Shown piece by piece: positions 38,133-51,216 of a stretch of 64,000 bases of DNA. The first letter of the stretch is position 1. Each line of letters starts with the position of its first letter. The translations under genes and the position numbers were made by a program. Source of the stretch: Tetrahymena elliotti 4EA. Lineage: Eukaryota > Ciliophora > Oligohymenophorea > Hymenostomatida > Tetrahymenidae. The DNA is taken from positions 1 to 64,000 of the forward strand of contig JH720391.1 of NCBI GenBank assembly GCA_000231825.2, in the 5' to 3' direction. Under the pieces are notes generated by a model. That model saw only the letters and a list, made by a program, of their open reading frames with translations, made no database searches and was not told the DNA's origin.

Positions 38133-41100
38133 TCATGAAAAAATGGTAATTAATATCATAGCAACTAATGTATAGTAAGATAATAAAATAGCAGAATAAG
38201 CTGGCAAAGTAGTCTCAACTGATGTAGTATTAGTAGTTACAAGCTTATATTAAGAAGGATCTTCTGAAGTTGCATACATTACAACTCTATAATGGTTTCC
38301 AGGTATCAAATCATTAAATTCAAACGTAATAGGGCTTCCTTCATAAACAGCATGAGCTTTTCCTAAAGCAGGTAAATCTGTATTATTTAATCCAGATCTA
38401 ACTTATAAAAAGGTTGGCTATGAAACATATTAAATTCTGCCTTTTATACTTATGTTAAGTCTTTCTAAAATGGCAAATATAATTCCATTATTTTGAAGAG
38501 TTATTCCAGCGACAACAAGAGAATTTTTAGTGCTTGTAATTGTGCCCTATTTAAATTAATTATTATTTTATTAATTTTAAAATATTTTTAATTCTTACTT
38601 ATGATGTAAAAATAGGAGGGTAAATTACAACTTTTCCACCAAATTAGAAATCATCAAGAGTTGGAAGTCCAAGTGTGCTAAATAAACTAACAAACTAAGT
38701 TTTAAAAGTAGTGATTTAATTTGCTTTAAGACTAGCAGAGGCATATACTGTTCCAGGTTACTCCACAACTTCAATATATTCAAAAGGATAAAGATAGAAA
38801 AAATAAACCTATTATTAGGGTGCAGTTTGAACTGCAGGCAGAGAAGCAGCTGTAATTGTAGGATCACAAAAATCTTCATAAATAGAGCGAACTCTGTTTA
38901 TTAATAATTTAAAAATAGTAAAATTAGATAAATTAATTAAAATTACCTTTTGTATGGATATAAGAACATTTAAGAGTGTTAACAAGCTAAATATTTTATG
39001 TGTTAAGAACTAAGAATAGCTTTAGTTAATATTTTTGTTTTAATTAGATTGTCTTGATTAGTTTGAGGTATAACTGTTAACTTTTAAACATCACCTTAGA
39101 TTTAGTTTAAGTTAATAGGGAAGAATTAAACCACATATTCGCGTTGAGAAAAGAGATTGGGAATTGTAAGCTAGTATGGTGTATTTTCAAGATAAACAGG
39201 GAACATTCCATATTATACTTAATTTACATCATCAAATTAATATTGAGTCAAAATACGTACTTACTCAACAAGGTCTTTGAAGTTGAATTAGAGTTATGAT
39301 GAAGTAAGTTAAATTTGATAGTATATTAAAGTAGGTTAGTTGCTGCTAATAGTAAATGTAGCACTAGTACAAAGAGTAGAGGCAAGAGTAATTGTTGTTG
39401 TTGGCTTTAATAAATTTGTTTAAACTAAGGTGATTAATACAGTATTCTAAATAAATTAAAAGAAAGTAGAGAAGCTAGAGTCAATATATAAATTAACAAG
39501 TGAAGCTGTATCTGATACTATAGGAGCAGCATCACTCTTCAAAGTAATGAAATCACTAGTTTTAGTGATCTAGAAAGTCATATCACTATATGCTTTATAA
39601 TCTAAAACTAAATCTGGATATATAGCAATATCTGTTTCTAATTTAAACTAGTTTATAGGGACAGCTGCATCCATATTCCAGTAAATAGGAAGACTATAAC
39701 CTAAAATTGGAACCTAGACATTTTATTATTATAAAAAATATGATTAAGCATGTTTAAATTTAAATTACCACTATATTGTTGATTGAAGGATTAGGAATAC
39801 TATATGGAGTGCTTAATATTTAAACCTTAACTACTGGGGGAATGTTATATAAGCCACCATTATTCAGCTAGAAATAAATACTGTATATACCTAACAATTT
39901 TATAAGTTATAATTTATATTAGAACTTTTTTATTTATTAAACCAAAAATAAAAATTATTAATATTACCTGGAGTGACAGTTTTTTGTGCACCTATTCTTA
40001 CATCTACATAGTAATCTCCAACATATAGATTGATTATTTCAGGATTTGTTTAAAAAGGAGTTTATCCTGAGGGAGTTGCTTGTAGTTAAATAGATAAATC
40101 ATTTGCAATACGATTACCATTTGCTACAGATAAACGAAGTCTTCTTGAATAGGTTCCTATATAAACTGTAAGTAATGAAGGAATCTAAGAAAAAGTTTAT
40201 TCTCCATCTTACACATTATTATTTGTTATTAGCTACCATTTGAAAATGCTATCTGAAGATAAACCCTAGTCAAAAACCAAATCTCCTACATTCATGATAG
40301 TAACATAAGATCTTTACGTAACTTAATTCATAGCGCTATCAGCTATTGAAAATAATACTCTTTAGCCAATGCATAAGCTATAATGAGGATTACTAAATCC
40401 ATTTATTGTCAAACTATAATCAGTATTTGCTGTAATGGCATTAATTAACTAACCAATAATTCTATATCCATTTTATGTACAAGGGAAATTTACACTTGGT
40501 TATGAAGCCTATTGCAAAGTACAAGTTATTGCTCTAATTTTTTTAAATAAAAAAATGAAACTAAAATATTAAAATTTTCTGTTAATCAATCATTATATGA
40601 TTTCATAGGTTAGTTAAATAAAATAATTAAGGAAAGCTTATAAATTATTTTTAAATTTATTGAAAGCAGTAAAATAATGTCAAATAAGTAATTCAAAAAT
40701 TTATTCTGATAATTTAAATAATTTACGGTTTATTTTAATTCTTATCAACCCATTCACTAGGGAAATCTAAAGTCAAATAAGAATTAACAGCTACATTTGA
40801 GGATACTCTAAGAGTAAATACATAATTGTCTTATTCAATCCAAGTAGTTTTTGTTTTTGAAAAGGCAGAAACTCGAACTATATCTGATGTTGGATTATTA
40901 GGAGCTATATCTAACACTTCTAAATACTCGTTGACTGTTGATGTTATATCATTATATTTTTGGATTAGAGCTATAAAAATAGTTTAAGGAACACTGAATG
41001 AAGGTTATGGAATTCCACTAACTGTAACTTAGTAAGCATAATTAACTTATAAAGTTGGGAAAATATCACGAATTACTATCATTCTATCTTGTGAATACTC

Positions 41101-44100
41101 ACAACGAGTGAAGGTATTTGGTTAATTTGATGTGACATCAATAAGCTGAATGTAGCAAACAGGCTATGCAAAGTCTGATAGAGGAGAGTAATAAGAGGGA
41201 AGATAAATTAATATCATAGAGTTATAATCTAAATTTGAAACTGAGGGCTTTACAGAGAATTAGAATTAAGATAATGATCCTACAGTATTAAATTTCTTAT
41301 TTTGTAAAACAAGTTAAGTAAATTAACTAACAGTTTTTTCATCTTATCTATTTGGTAAAGGAACTTACTTTTAGTATAAAATGGGTTGAGAGTTATCTTA
41401 ATTATTAAAGACATATCCACTAATGAAATATTGTTCAACAGGTGTTCTTGGAACACGAATATTATGTATTTAAACAATAAATGAGTTCATTATAACTCCT
41501 TTCGAGTTAACTATACTAATATCATCAATAGGCATAAGAGTGAGTTGTTAAAAGTTTGTATCAAAATAGCATTCATTCCAAAATGGGGAAATACTTTAGG
41601 TTGTAGGATCAATTATTTTACAAGTAGGTGTATTGATATTATTGTCTACACTGAAGGCATCTAGATTAAAGATAATTTTTTCATCTTTATAAATTGCACG
41701 TCCTTGAACTGTGAATGTAAATGAAAACACTGTCATTGCATACTTATTAGGAATCAAGAAACTTTAGTTGGTTATTGTCAAGCTGAGCTAATTCGTTTTG
41801 AAATTATAGTAAATTGCCTAAGAAGTAGGAGTTCTATCTATTGTTTTTCCAGTAGATGTTTATGTTTCAAAGAAAGCATATTGTCTCATTAAGGGATCAT
41901 CAATTACATTAATACCACCAATACGTATTTTATAGGTTCCGCTAGGAAGCTACTTTAAATTAGTAACTTAAATAATTACCTAATATTTTTCAATAATATT
42001 TTTATTATCAAGATATATTATGAACAATTAATCATAGTATTTACCTAAAACTCTCTATATATCTAAACGCATTACTGAGTTATTCTATCAATTTTTTAAT
42101 TAAAATAAAAATAAAAATATTATTAATAAAAAAAATCAAATTACAAATCAAATTATCCACTTGAGTTTTGTTAATAAACTTAACACGTTACTAATTCATT
42201 CACAGTAAAAAGTAGTGGTTAGCTAGATCCATTCTCAGAGGTAATTACAAAGTTAAATTATGCAGGTAATTAGTTCTTTGTAGTAAAAGTTACAGAAAGT
42301 TTCACAAATCTTTGAGAAATAGGAAGATCAATATCTGTGATTATTGATGATAAAACATTTGGTTTCATAGCATTTAATGTGTTATCAAGTCTGTACTTTA
42401 ACAATAAGCCTGTAACATCAAAACCGGGATCTTATACTACCACATTATTACTAATAGCACCAACAATATTAGGCATACTTGTACCTGCTTACCAAGGAAG
42501 AGATAGGTTTAGAACATTCAACTTTAAAGATTAAAATAATAATTTAAATTAAATTATTAGAAAAAATAAATATTATGAAAATATTACATAACTGGTTAAG
42601 GTACTCTATCCAACTTTAGCTTTCAAAGGACAATAAAACCCATATCTACCTGAAACACCGTTAAATAAATAACCAAATTTAATACACTTTTCTTAAGGAT
42701 TTGAACCTGATTATAAATGATATTTATTAAATTAGAATAGTAAATAATTTTAAATTTACTTATTAACCCAAGTCCTCCATCTTAAACATCAAAATTAGGA
42801 TCAGATACTAGATTATGAATTGAAGTAATTGTTAAGCCTGTACCTTGATTTGGAGCTGTGTTAGGTAAAAGAATATTTTAGACATCAGCAGCTACAACAT
42901 TTACTTTAACTTGAGCTACAGTTTATCCTACAAGATTACTATCTATGTTAAACAAGAAATTGAGTCCTTCAAAATTAGTATTTTCTTGAGCATTATATTA
43001 TTAAATTAGTGCCTACTAATTGACTCCACTTGCTTTAAATTAAAATTAGTACTATTTGCTCATACCTTAAATATTTCCAGAAGTATCTAAAAGTGCTGTA
43101 CGAACACGAACTTGTATTTTGTTAGCAATAGTTGTTACTGGAATTAGAGTAGTAAAGGATTTATCAATTGTTGGCATACTAGGAATATTACTCGTAAATG
43201 TTAAGTAATTTTAGAACAAGAAATGATAGCTATTTTAGTTACCAGCCTAGTATCCACATACTGTAGAAGCCTATGTGATTGAGCAACTTGGGTTAGACTA
43301 TTAATTTACATCAGTTAAAAAGTTAACATTATCAAAAAACACAATCCAATTTCCTTAAGTGATAGCTGGTTAGTTTGAAGAAAAGAAAACATTAATACGA
43401 ATAAATGTTGGTACCAAATCTCCATCATTTCCTTTTGTTGTTCCTGTTTATTTATTAAGTTAATCATATTTACCAAAGATATAAAAAAAATGTTTCATCA
43501 AATCGATAATTCTGTAAGAAGTAACAATTGAAATAAATAAAATAATTGCCTATGGTGATGCACCTGAAATTAATAATAAAATTAAAATTAAAGTTATATT
43601 TTGAATGAATTGAAGGAAACTCTAAAATCATTTCTATTTTTACTCTAAAATAATGCCAACTAAAAAAGTTGAATCTTTTATCTTGAAATAAATTTTAAAT
43701 AAATTCTTTTGAAAAAAAACTTTTGAATTTACCTGTCCAGAAATTAACCAAGCTTATGTTGATGTCATTATAAAGATTCTAAGGAAGGACAAACCCATTT
43801 ACAATAGCAGTTTTCACATTTTGGGTAGGATTGCTAATATCAGGAGTGATTTTAAAAATGTAATCACTATTAAAATTATCTGAGGGTTAAATAGAGCTCA
43901 TGGCTTTTATATCTACATTACTGAAAGAAATTACAGACCCAGAGCCACTGATGAAACCATTAGCATCAGCGTCAACTTAATATGCAAACCTAAAATCAAC
44001 TATTTAATAAGGATCACCAGAAGCAGGGGTATTAACGCTACATGTAAAAGTGTTAAGGCTAGGTACTAATTTTTAAAAAAAATATTGTAAAATGTTTTAT

Positions 44101-46139
44101 TAAAATAAAGTATTATTTACAGCAACTTGTAGTGCCAGTGGGAGCAATAATTCTATAATTTGCAGATATTTATAACTAAGTTTTTGAACTTAGAGTTGCA
44201 CTAAAATCATTACTTATAAATTCATTATAAAATTGAAGAATCTAGCTTATTCCTACTCTAACCCCGAATACACCTAATGCACTTATTGGTGAAATAGCAC
44301 CATCTGATCTAGAATGCACAACTTGATAATCGTTATTGTTATTTGAGTTTATTTAGTTCAGCCAATTATAGTTATTTTAAATGCATAAATTATTGATTAA
44401 TGTATTTAATTCACTATTGGTCTCATAGGATACTGAAGGTTAAGCATAATATTACTAATTCTAATAAGGAAATATTCCAAGTTTTCCAAAATTTGTTTTA
44501 AATGCAGCAGGGGTTGAATAGATTAAACTAACTCTTAATCTTATTGAATAGACTGTACCTGCTTTCAAACTAGCTACATTATCACACTACAAAATAGAGT
44601 TTAAAGAAATAGTATAACATTTAATTTATTAAGTTGGTGAAAAACTCTGCAAATTACTAACTACTATTGAATTTTCAAGAATAGTAGAATCAGTAGTTAA
44701 ATCCATAGTTAATCTGTAATTAATTCCTGCCAATAAGTCTTGACTTACTTAAAAAGAAAATTTCAAGTTGTTATAAGTATAATCAGTAGCAGATGAACCT
44801 CTATATACACACACAGTTGAAGATAATGGTTGATTTTAGAATCCTTTTAATATAAAAAAAATATAAAAGTTAGATATTTTAAATTTAAAAGTCACAATTT
44901 ATTTAAATCTTAATATTTATTGCATTTTACTGGTTGATTAATTTCAAAAAATTTTATGCTAATTTCTTTCTTTAGCTTTATAGATTAATTTAATAAATAT
45001 TTTTTTAATTATTACCTAATATTTGTCTTGATATCCATTTAGGTACTATAGTAAATACTTGATTAGCTATGCTATTCCATTCCATTACAACATTATCTCC
45101 AGCACGCATACCTACAACTTAAATATCTGAAAAATCATTAAAGTTGGGGAAGTTAATTTTGAGTGAAACATCATAATTTGTGTTTAGTAAATCGCTTGAA
45201 AAAGTAATAAGAACTTCATTCTGAGAAATATATTAGCAATTAAAGTCCTAATTTATGATAAGATTATTAACACTACATATTGAATTTGCACTGCTGTCAA
45301 AGGATATTCCTACAGCTGCAGGTAAAGAGATATTAACTCTTCTAATTTGTTATTTTGTTGGTGTTAATCTGATAACAATAGTATTGCTTGATTAAAGGTT
45401 CCCTGAACCACCAGATAAAACTTAAGCATTCAAACTGTTAACCTAATTTTATGCAAATTAAAATGAATTTTATTTATATTTTACTCTTATTTACTAAATT
45501 TAACTAAAATTGTTTTATTTTAAAAATTTTAAATCATACTAATAATAAAAAGATATTTTGTTATCATATTTGAAATCATTTTTTTAAACAAATTAATTAT
45601 TTATTTACCACTTATGTTTCAAAATTAATCATTGTGAATACAGGGTTAGTATCATAAACTAGGAGTCTGGAGGGATTTGTTTTATCAAGTTATGAATATG
45701 TAGTTATAGAAACAGGTCTAAATTTGATAGCTGCATTTGAAAATATAGAGGGGCCAACTGGATTACTTAATACTATAACTAGAGTATAAATGTTTTGATT
45801 ACTTAAATCCTAAGGAAAATCAATCCAGTAAATATTGCTTGTTGGAGCTGTACCTTCAATTTTAATAGCTAATTGTAGAGCAGGAAAATTTTACTAAGTG
45901 CATGTCTAGGCACTTGACTAATAAATGTATCCTGTAGGTACAGTAGATTAATCAAATGGTAGTTATATCTACATATATCCCGAATTAGGGAAATAAGTGT
46001 CCAGCTAAAATGTAAAAAATAACTTTCTTGCTAAACCTATATTTGAATAGTCCATTTTGAAATTAATATTTTTCACAATCCCTGCAAGTGCATATTGAAG
46101 CACTGTAATTAGAACAATAAATATGCTTAATATTCTCAT
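38133..46139 (-). CDS. Giant secreted/surface protein with C-terminal anchor
   Basis: Largest gene in the window, read from ATG at 46139 to TGA at 38133-38135. I place 14 exons (upper ends 46139, 45442, 44843, 44065, 43563, 42706, 42521, 42084, 41979, 40533, 39890, 39713, 38893, 38546) separated by GT-AG introns of 52-193 nt. Exon lengths sum to 6771 nt, giving 2256 aa. A signal peptide is clear (MRILSIFIVLITVLQYALA). The body is Ser/Thr/Asn-rich, β-strand-like and full of LTITSIHNL- or VRIRLTP-type phrases, with scattered cysteines and no low-complexity collapse. The C-terminal stretch SAILLSYYTLVAMILITIFS is a terminal hydrophobic tail, suiting a TM or GPI anchor. No named domain was recognised. 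It looks like a cell-surface or adhesion-type protein and is not the cysteine-repeat immobilisation antigen type. Confidence 0.8.
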
Positions 46140-47428
46140 GGTAGATTTTCTAATATCAATTTGCTATTTCTTGTAATAATCGCTAAATCTACTTCAATAT
46201 CTTTATCACCACTTTATATAGTTATTTATCTTTGGTTAATATTCTTTGGTTTTACTTTTTCTAAATTAAATCAGAAAACTTTAGTATTCAGTGTTAATAT
46301 TTTTCTTTATAATTAAAAGACTAATTAATTATTAAAGCAAAAAATTATAATGTTATATTTATTTTTAAAACTATCTTATCATCTAATATCACTAAATTAC
46401 CATTAATTAGATCTTAAAACAATCTTTCCCCTTTTATATCAATCAAGTCTTATTATTCATATATTTTTATTTTAAAGAAATAAGGATACTGTTCCAGCTT
46501 AAGAAATTAGCTATTCATAATATTTATTGTTGTAACTCAAATCTTTAATTTTAACTTTTCAAATAAAATATTATATTTCCATAAACAAAATACTTCTTTA
46601 AAAATATTTATTCTAAGGAAAAACTTTGACTGGCCAGTATGATAAAGGTAATTAAATAATAAGCAAATAAATTTTTTGTTCTAATTTATTTTTACTGGTT
46701 TGATTATTTTTTTTCTTTTTCTTTTACTTAAATGATAAATCTAAATAAATATGATATTTTATTATTAAAAAAACATTCAAAAAAATTGTTGGAAATATTT
46801 AATTAACCTTAAAATAAATAAATAATAATTTTAAGTTTTCTAAAAATAAATTTTGTCAAAATAAAATAGTTTATTTATAATAAACTAAACCTGAATTTTT
46901 AAAAGGAATTATTTTTTTTTTAAATTTTGTTTAGAAATATTTTTTAAAATTGGTTTATTTACTTTGGATTTGATAAAGCAACACTTTAAATTGAAATATT
47001 AAAAAAATAATTGTAAATAATTTCATAATTTATTTTTATTAAGTATTCAGATGAAGTTTATTAATATTTTAGTGAAACTTAAATTTAATGATTAAAAATT
47101 ATTAATTTTTGAAGAAGTATTTTTTTCTAAAGAATCTGATCTGATCTGAATTTGAGTTTATTACAGATAAGTATTTAATTATTAGCAATTTATAAAATAA
47201 ATAGAATAGGAACTAAAACTAATAAGAATGGATAATAATTTTAAAAGCAACATAATAACGAAACTAAATATTTTATTTATTATACAAATAAATTACATTA
47301 TTTTATAGCAAAATTAATTTATTTTAAACTTTAATTCTTGTTTGGGTAATATTACAAGTTAGCAGAATTGTCTTTATTGCTTACTAAGCTTACAAATTAT
47401 AAAAAACTTAAAATTTCTTAATACTAAA
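46140..47428. other. Intergenic, about 1.3 kb
   Basis: Contains the upstream region of the giant surface gene and the 3' flank of Rab11. AT-rich; no gene or repeat recognised. Confidence 0.6.
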
Positions 47429-48453
47429 TCAGCAACAATTTTTCTTTTCTTTTTCTGCCTAAGTTGGGGGCTTAAAATTTTGAATTATATTATTTCCATT
47501 TTATTAGGGCTATGACTTTTTTTTTTCTTCATTTGGTCTGGTCTTCAGATTATTATATATTTCTATTTTATTTTAATTTTAAATTAATTAAAAAATCATT
47601 TTAAAAGTCTAATTCTGTGGAGATTATTCTTATCAAAAATGTATTTAAAATACTCATATTAATTGATAACTTCAAATGAAAATTGTTCGTAATATTTTGA
47701 ATACATTTTTAAAAATAAATGATCTCAGAATTTAATAGATGATTTGAAAATACCTGTAATGAGTTTTTAAAATGCCTAATCTACATTAATTGATTATGCA
47801 GCTGATGTTTCCATAAATGCAAGGTTATTTTCTTCTGCAAATTTGGCAGCATCTTCTGTCTTTACCTATCTCATGTCTTATAAATCGCATTTATTACCAA
47901 TGAGCATGCAAATAATATTGGCATCAGCATTTTCTCTAAGTTCATGCAACCATTTTTTGACATTTTCGAATGTCTACTACTTGGTTATATCATAAAGAGT
48001 GAGAGCACCAACAGCTCCTCTGTAATATGCATTGGTAATAGCTCTATATTTTTCTTAACCAGCTGTGTCCCAAATTTATGCTTTTATGTATTTATTTTCA
48101 GTAATGACTGTTTTGGTAGCAAATTCAACACCAATTGTTGGCTTAGATTCCATGTTGAATTCATTTTTAGTAAATCTTGATAATAAATTGGTTTTTCCTA
48201 CACCAGAATCACCTATTTTGGATTTAAAGTTAAAGTAATTAGAAAATTTTTAAGAAAATTAATTGTATGTAGTTTTGTATCATATTAATAAATAGAGCTC
48301 TGCTAAATTAAAAGACAAAGCAGATAATTTTAGTCCAAAATATCAGCTATTTTGATCAATGATAGACTCCTATAATTAATAACTTAAATAAGTATTACCT
48401 ATGAGAACAATCTTGAAAAGGAAATCGTATTCGTCTTCGTTCTTAGTAGCCAT
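47429..48453 (-). CDS. RAB11: Rab11 family small GTPase
   Basis: Small GTPase of recycling endosomes, 215 aa. Exons on the minus strand are 48399-48453, 47754-48212 and 47429-47562, joined in phase 1. The N-terminus has [11 protein letters not shown] split at the Gly codon. It continues with P-loop [10 protein letters not shown], switch [14 protein letters not shown], switch [32 protein letters not shown] and ETSAA, the guanine-binding set. The small last exon supplies [10 protein letters not shown] and the C-terminal di-cysteine CC, the geranylgeranylation site. Without that exon the frame would end early in an unprenylated form. DEYDFLFK and YYRGAVGAL are Rab11 rather than Rab8/Rab1 features. 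One change from common Rab11 is [11 protein letters not shown] in place of ERYRAITSAYY. Confidence 0.95.
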
Positions 48454-51216
48454 TTCTAATTAATAATATTCTTATTTTGTTTATTTATTTGATTAATTTG
48501 TTAAGAAAGTATCTTGAGATCTAAGTTTATTAATTGCTTAGCTAAATAATATTCAAAACTCTTTCGAATTAATTTGCTTTTATATGCACTTTTTAGAAAT
48601 CTATTGATAATGATAATTATTATCAAAATATTACTTCCTCAATTTCTATTTTTGATCAATTCAAAATTTAGTTAGTTTGAATTATGTTAGTAACCACTAT
48701 CTGAGCATTTGATTAATTATCCAATCCTTTGGCTATACAGTGATCCTTTATAATTTTATTTACCACATTCTAAACATTAAAATTATTAGAACTAGATTGA
48801 TTGAACTATAACAAATTTTTTTAACTTTTGCAAATTATTGAAGAAATTTGGAATTTATTAATATTTTGTAATCTATTCAACTCATTAAATCGCTTATTGA
48901 TTCCACCATTATTCGATCTATTTTATAAGTATCACCAATTTCACCATCAAATTTAGATGTTTTTATTAAACTTACATTTGATTTAAGCACTCATCTAAAT
49001 AAGAAAAACCAACAAAGTATTGTCCTTACATTACTATTAATACAAATATTTATCTTCTCAAATAGAATTAAATATACTTCCCATAAAATTTATTATCTAG
49101 TAGAATTTTTGCATTTTTCTATGAAAAATTTTATTTTATTTCATTTCATATTGAGATTAGATTGAATAGGAATTGTTTGTTCAGCAAATTAATAATATTC
49201 TATGTTTATTCATTAAGATGTATTTCTTTACATAGTCAAGAAGCTAATTTTTTATTTTACCTTTTTTATTTTTGACTGTAATCAAAAATTAAAAATAAAA
49301 ATTTAATTTTGTGGAAGGAAAAAAGAAACATAGGATTTTACATTAAATTTTATTCGTTTTGATGTAAATATCTTATCTCATAGCAAATGTCAAAATAATT
49401 ATTCCAAATAAATTCCAACCAAAATTTTAATATTTGAAATAAGAGTAAATAAAATAAATAAGGAAGAAGGATTCATACATTTCCTATAACAAATTTGATA
49501 ATTTTCACTTTCTTAATCTTGAAAATAAAAAATTAGATCTTTAGCTTGAGAAATATTATCTAATTATCTGTAAAAAAAAAAAGAAAATACAATTTTTAGA
49601 GATTTATTACTAATTAAAATTAATAAACTAGTGGATTTTTATATTGAAACAATGTTTTGATACCAGCCTAATTTATTATTTAGCATCATAAATATTTTTC
49701 AGTGATTTATTTTTAAGAAATTTGAGAGAGAAAAAGTAAGAGACTAAAAAATTTACTCAAATCTTATAATTTTTTTGTTTACAATTTTAATCTTAAAAAG
49801 TCAAACTTTTTACATATTCTTTTATTTTTGAAATTTTTTTTGAGAGTAAATAAAAAGTGTAAAGGAGTATTTTTTATTGATCTAAATGAGATAAATTAAA
49901 TTTATTTTAGTTAAGAAAATGTATTTATTAATCTCCAAAAAAGCTAATACAAATGAAAAATTTCAGAATTGTTTGAATAAATTAAATGTTTTAAATGGAG
50001 CAGATTTTATCAAATTGTTTTAAAAAATATCCAAAATTCATGATAATATATTGATATAATTTTGGGTAAAAGATATTTGATATTTAATAAAATAATAAGA
50101 CATTTTTTTATTTTGTGTATTTTTTGTAAATTAAATTGATTTAAACTTAACAAATTTAGAATCTCTTATTTATCTAAATTGATTTTTAAAAACTTTTAAC
50201 CTAACTAATTACATTTAAAATTTCTAATTGATTAATTGATTTTTAACGTCTATATTATTTAAAATATCAAATGCTTATTATCAGAAATTTCCTTAATCAA
50301 AAAGTAAAAGAATTTTTATGTAATTCAATAAATAAAAAAATTAACTACCTCATTATTTCATTTTATTAAAAAAATTTGTAGACAATAATACAACTTAATG
50401 AATAAAATACTTTGATAAAAACTATTATAAATTATTTTTGATAAATTAATTAAAATTGAGTCTGTTTTTACTTTTGTTTACTAAATAAAATGTTATTAAA
50501 CATTAAGAATATGATTAATTTTTGATTCTTTTAAACAAGATATTTTAATTTAATCAATCTCCATGAAAAATATTTATCTAAATCATAATTAAAATTTATA
50601 TTAATTATAAAAATGAAGATGATTCTCATCTTTTGAAATCTATTATCCAATCAAAAATTGTAGATGAAAAATTTCAAATAATAATCTATTTAAAAGTTAA
50701 TGTTATGTAAAATTTGAATTTGTTAAAAAAATTCTAAAATATAAGATTGAAATTTATTTTTTAAGTAAATCAATAGTGCTCAAAGAGTTCCTCAATATAT
50801 TGATTTAATCATTTTATCATTTTTAAATACATAAATTATACTTTTATGATAAAATCCATAGTATTTTTTATAAAAAATTAATGCTAGGAAGCAAAAATTC
50901 CATTTATGCTAGGATATAATTTATCTATGTAGTTATAAAATTCAAATATAGTTAGGTTAGATAGCATTTACTATCATCTCTAGATTTATTTAGTTGATTA
51001 TTTGATTGATTAAATAACTTTAAACAGATTTGTAGTGATTTTATATTAATTAAAGATCAAAATTTACTTTCAATATATGAATTAAATTTCAATAGAACTT
51101 AAGAAATATTAAACGGTACACTTCAAGTAAGTAAATAAGTATAATAGCTTACTTTTTATTGATACTCCTCAAAATATATCAAATACATACTTAATCATAC
51201 TAAAATACTACTATAA
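48454..51216. other. Intergenic, about 2.8 kb
   Basis: Shared upstream region of divergent Rab11 and the RING gene. It is uniformly AT-rich, with no supported gene, RNA or repeat. The phrase ATGCTAGGA occurs twice near 50882-50912, without evident meaning. Confidence 0.6.

Noticed and set aside
42337..42534. 65-codon plus-strand frame
   Set aside because: Antisense to an exon of the giant surface protein, whose exon phases close.
42690..42715. tRNA-like T-loop sequence (GGTTCAAATCC on the minus strand)
   Set aside because: It spans a splice acceptor and exon start of the surface protein; no acceptor stem, D-arm or anticodon arm can be folded around it.
47944..48180. 78-codon plus-strand frame
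   Set aside because: Antisense to the Rab11 GTPase core.
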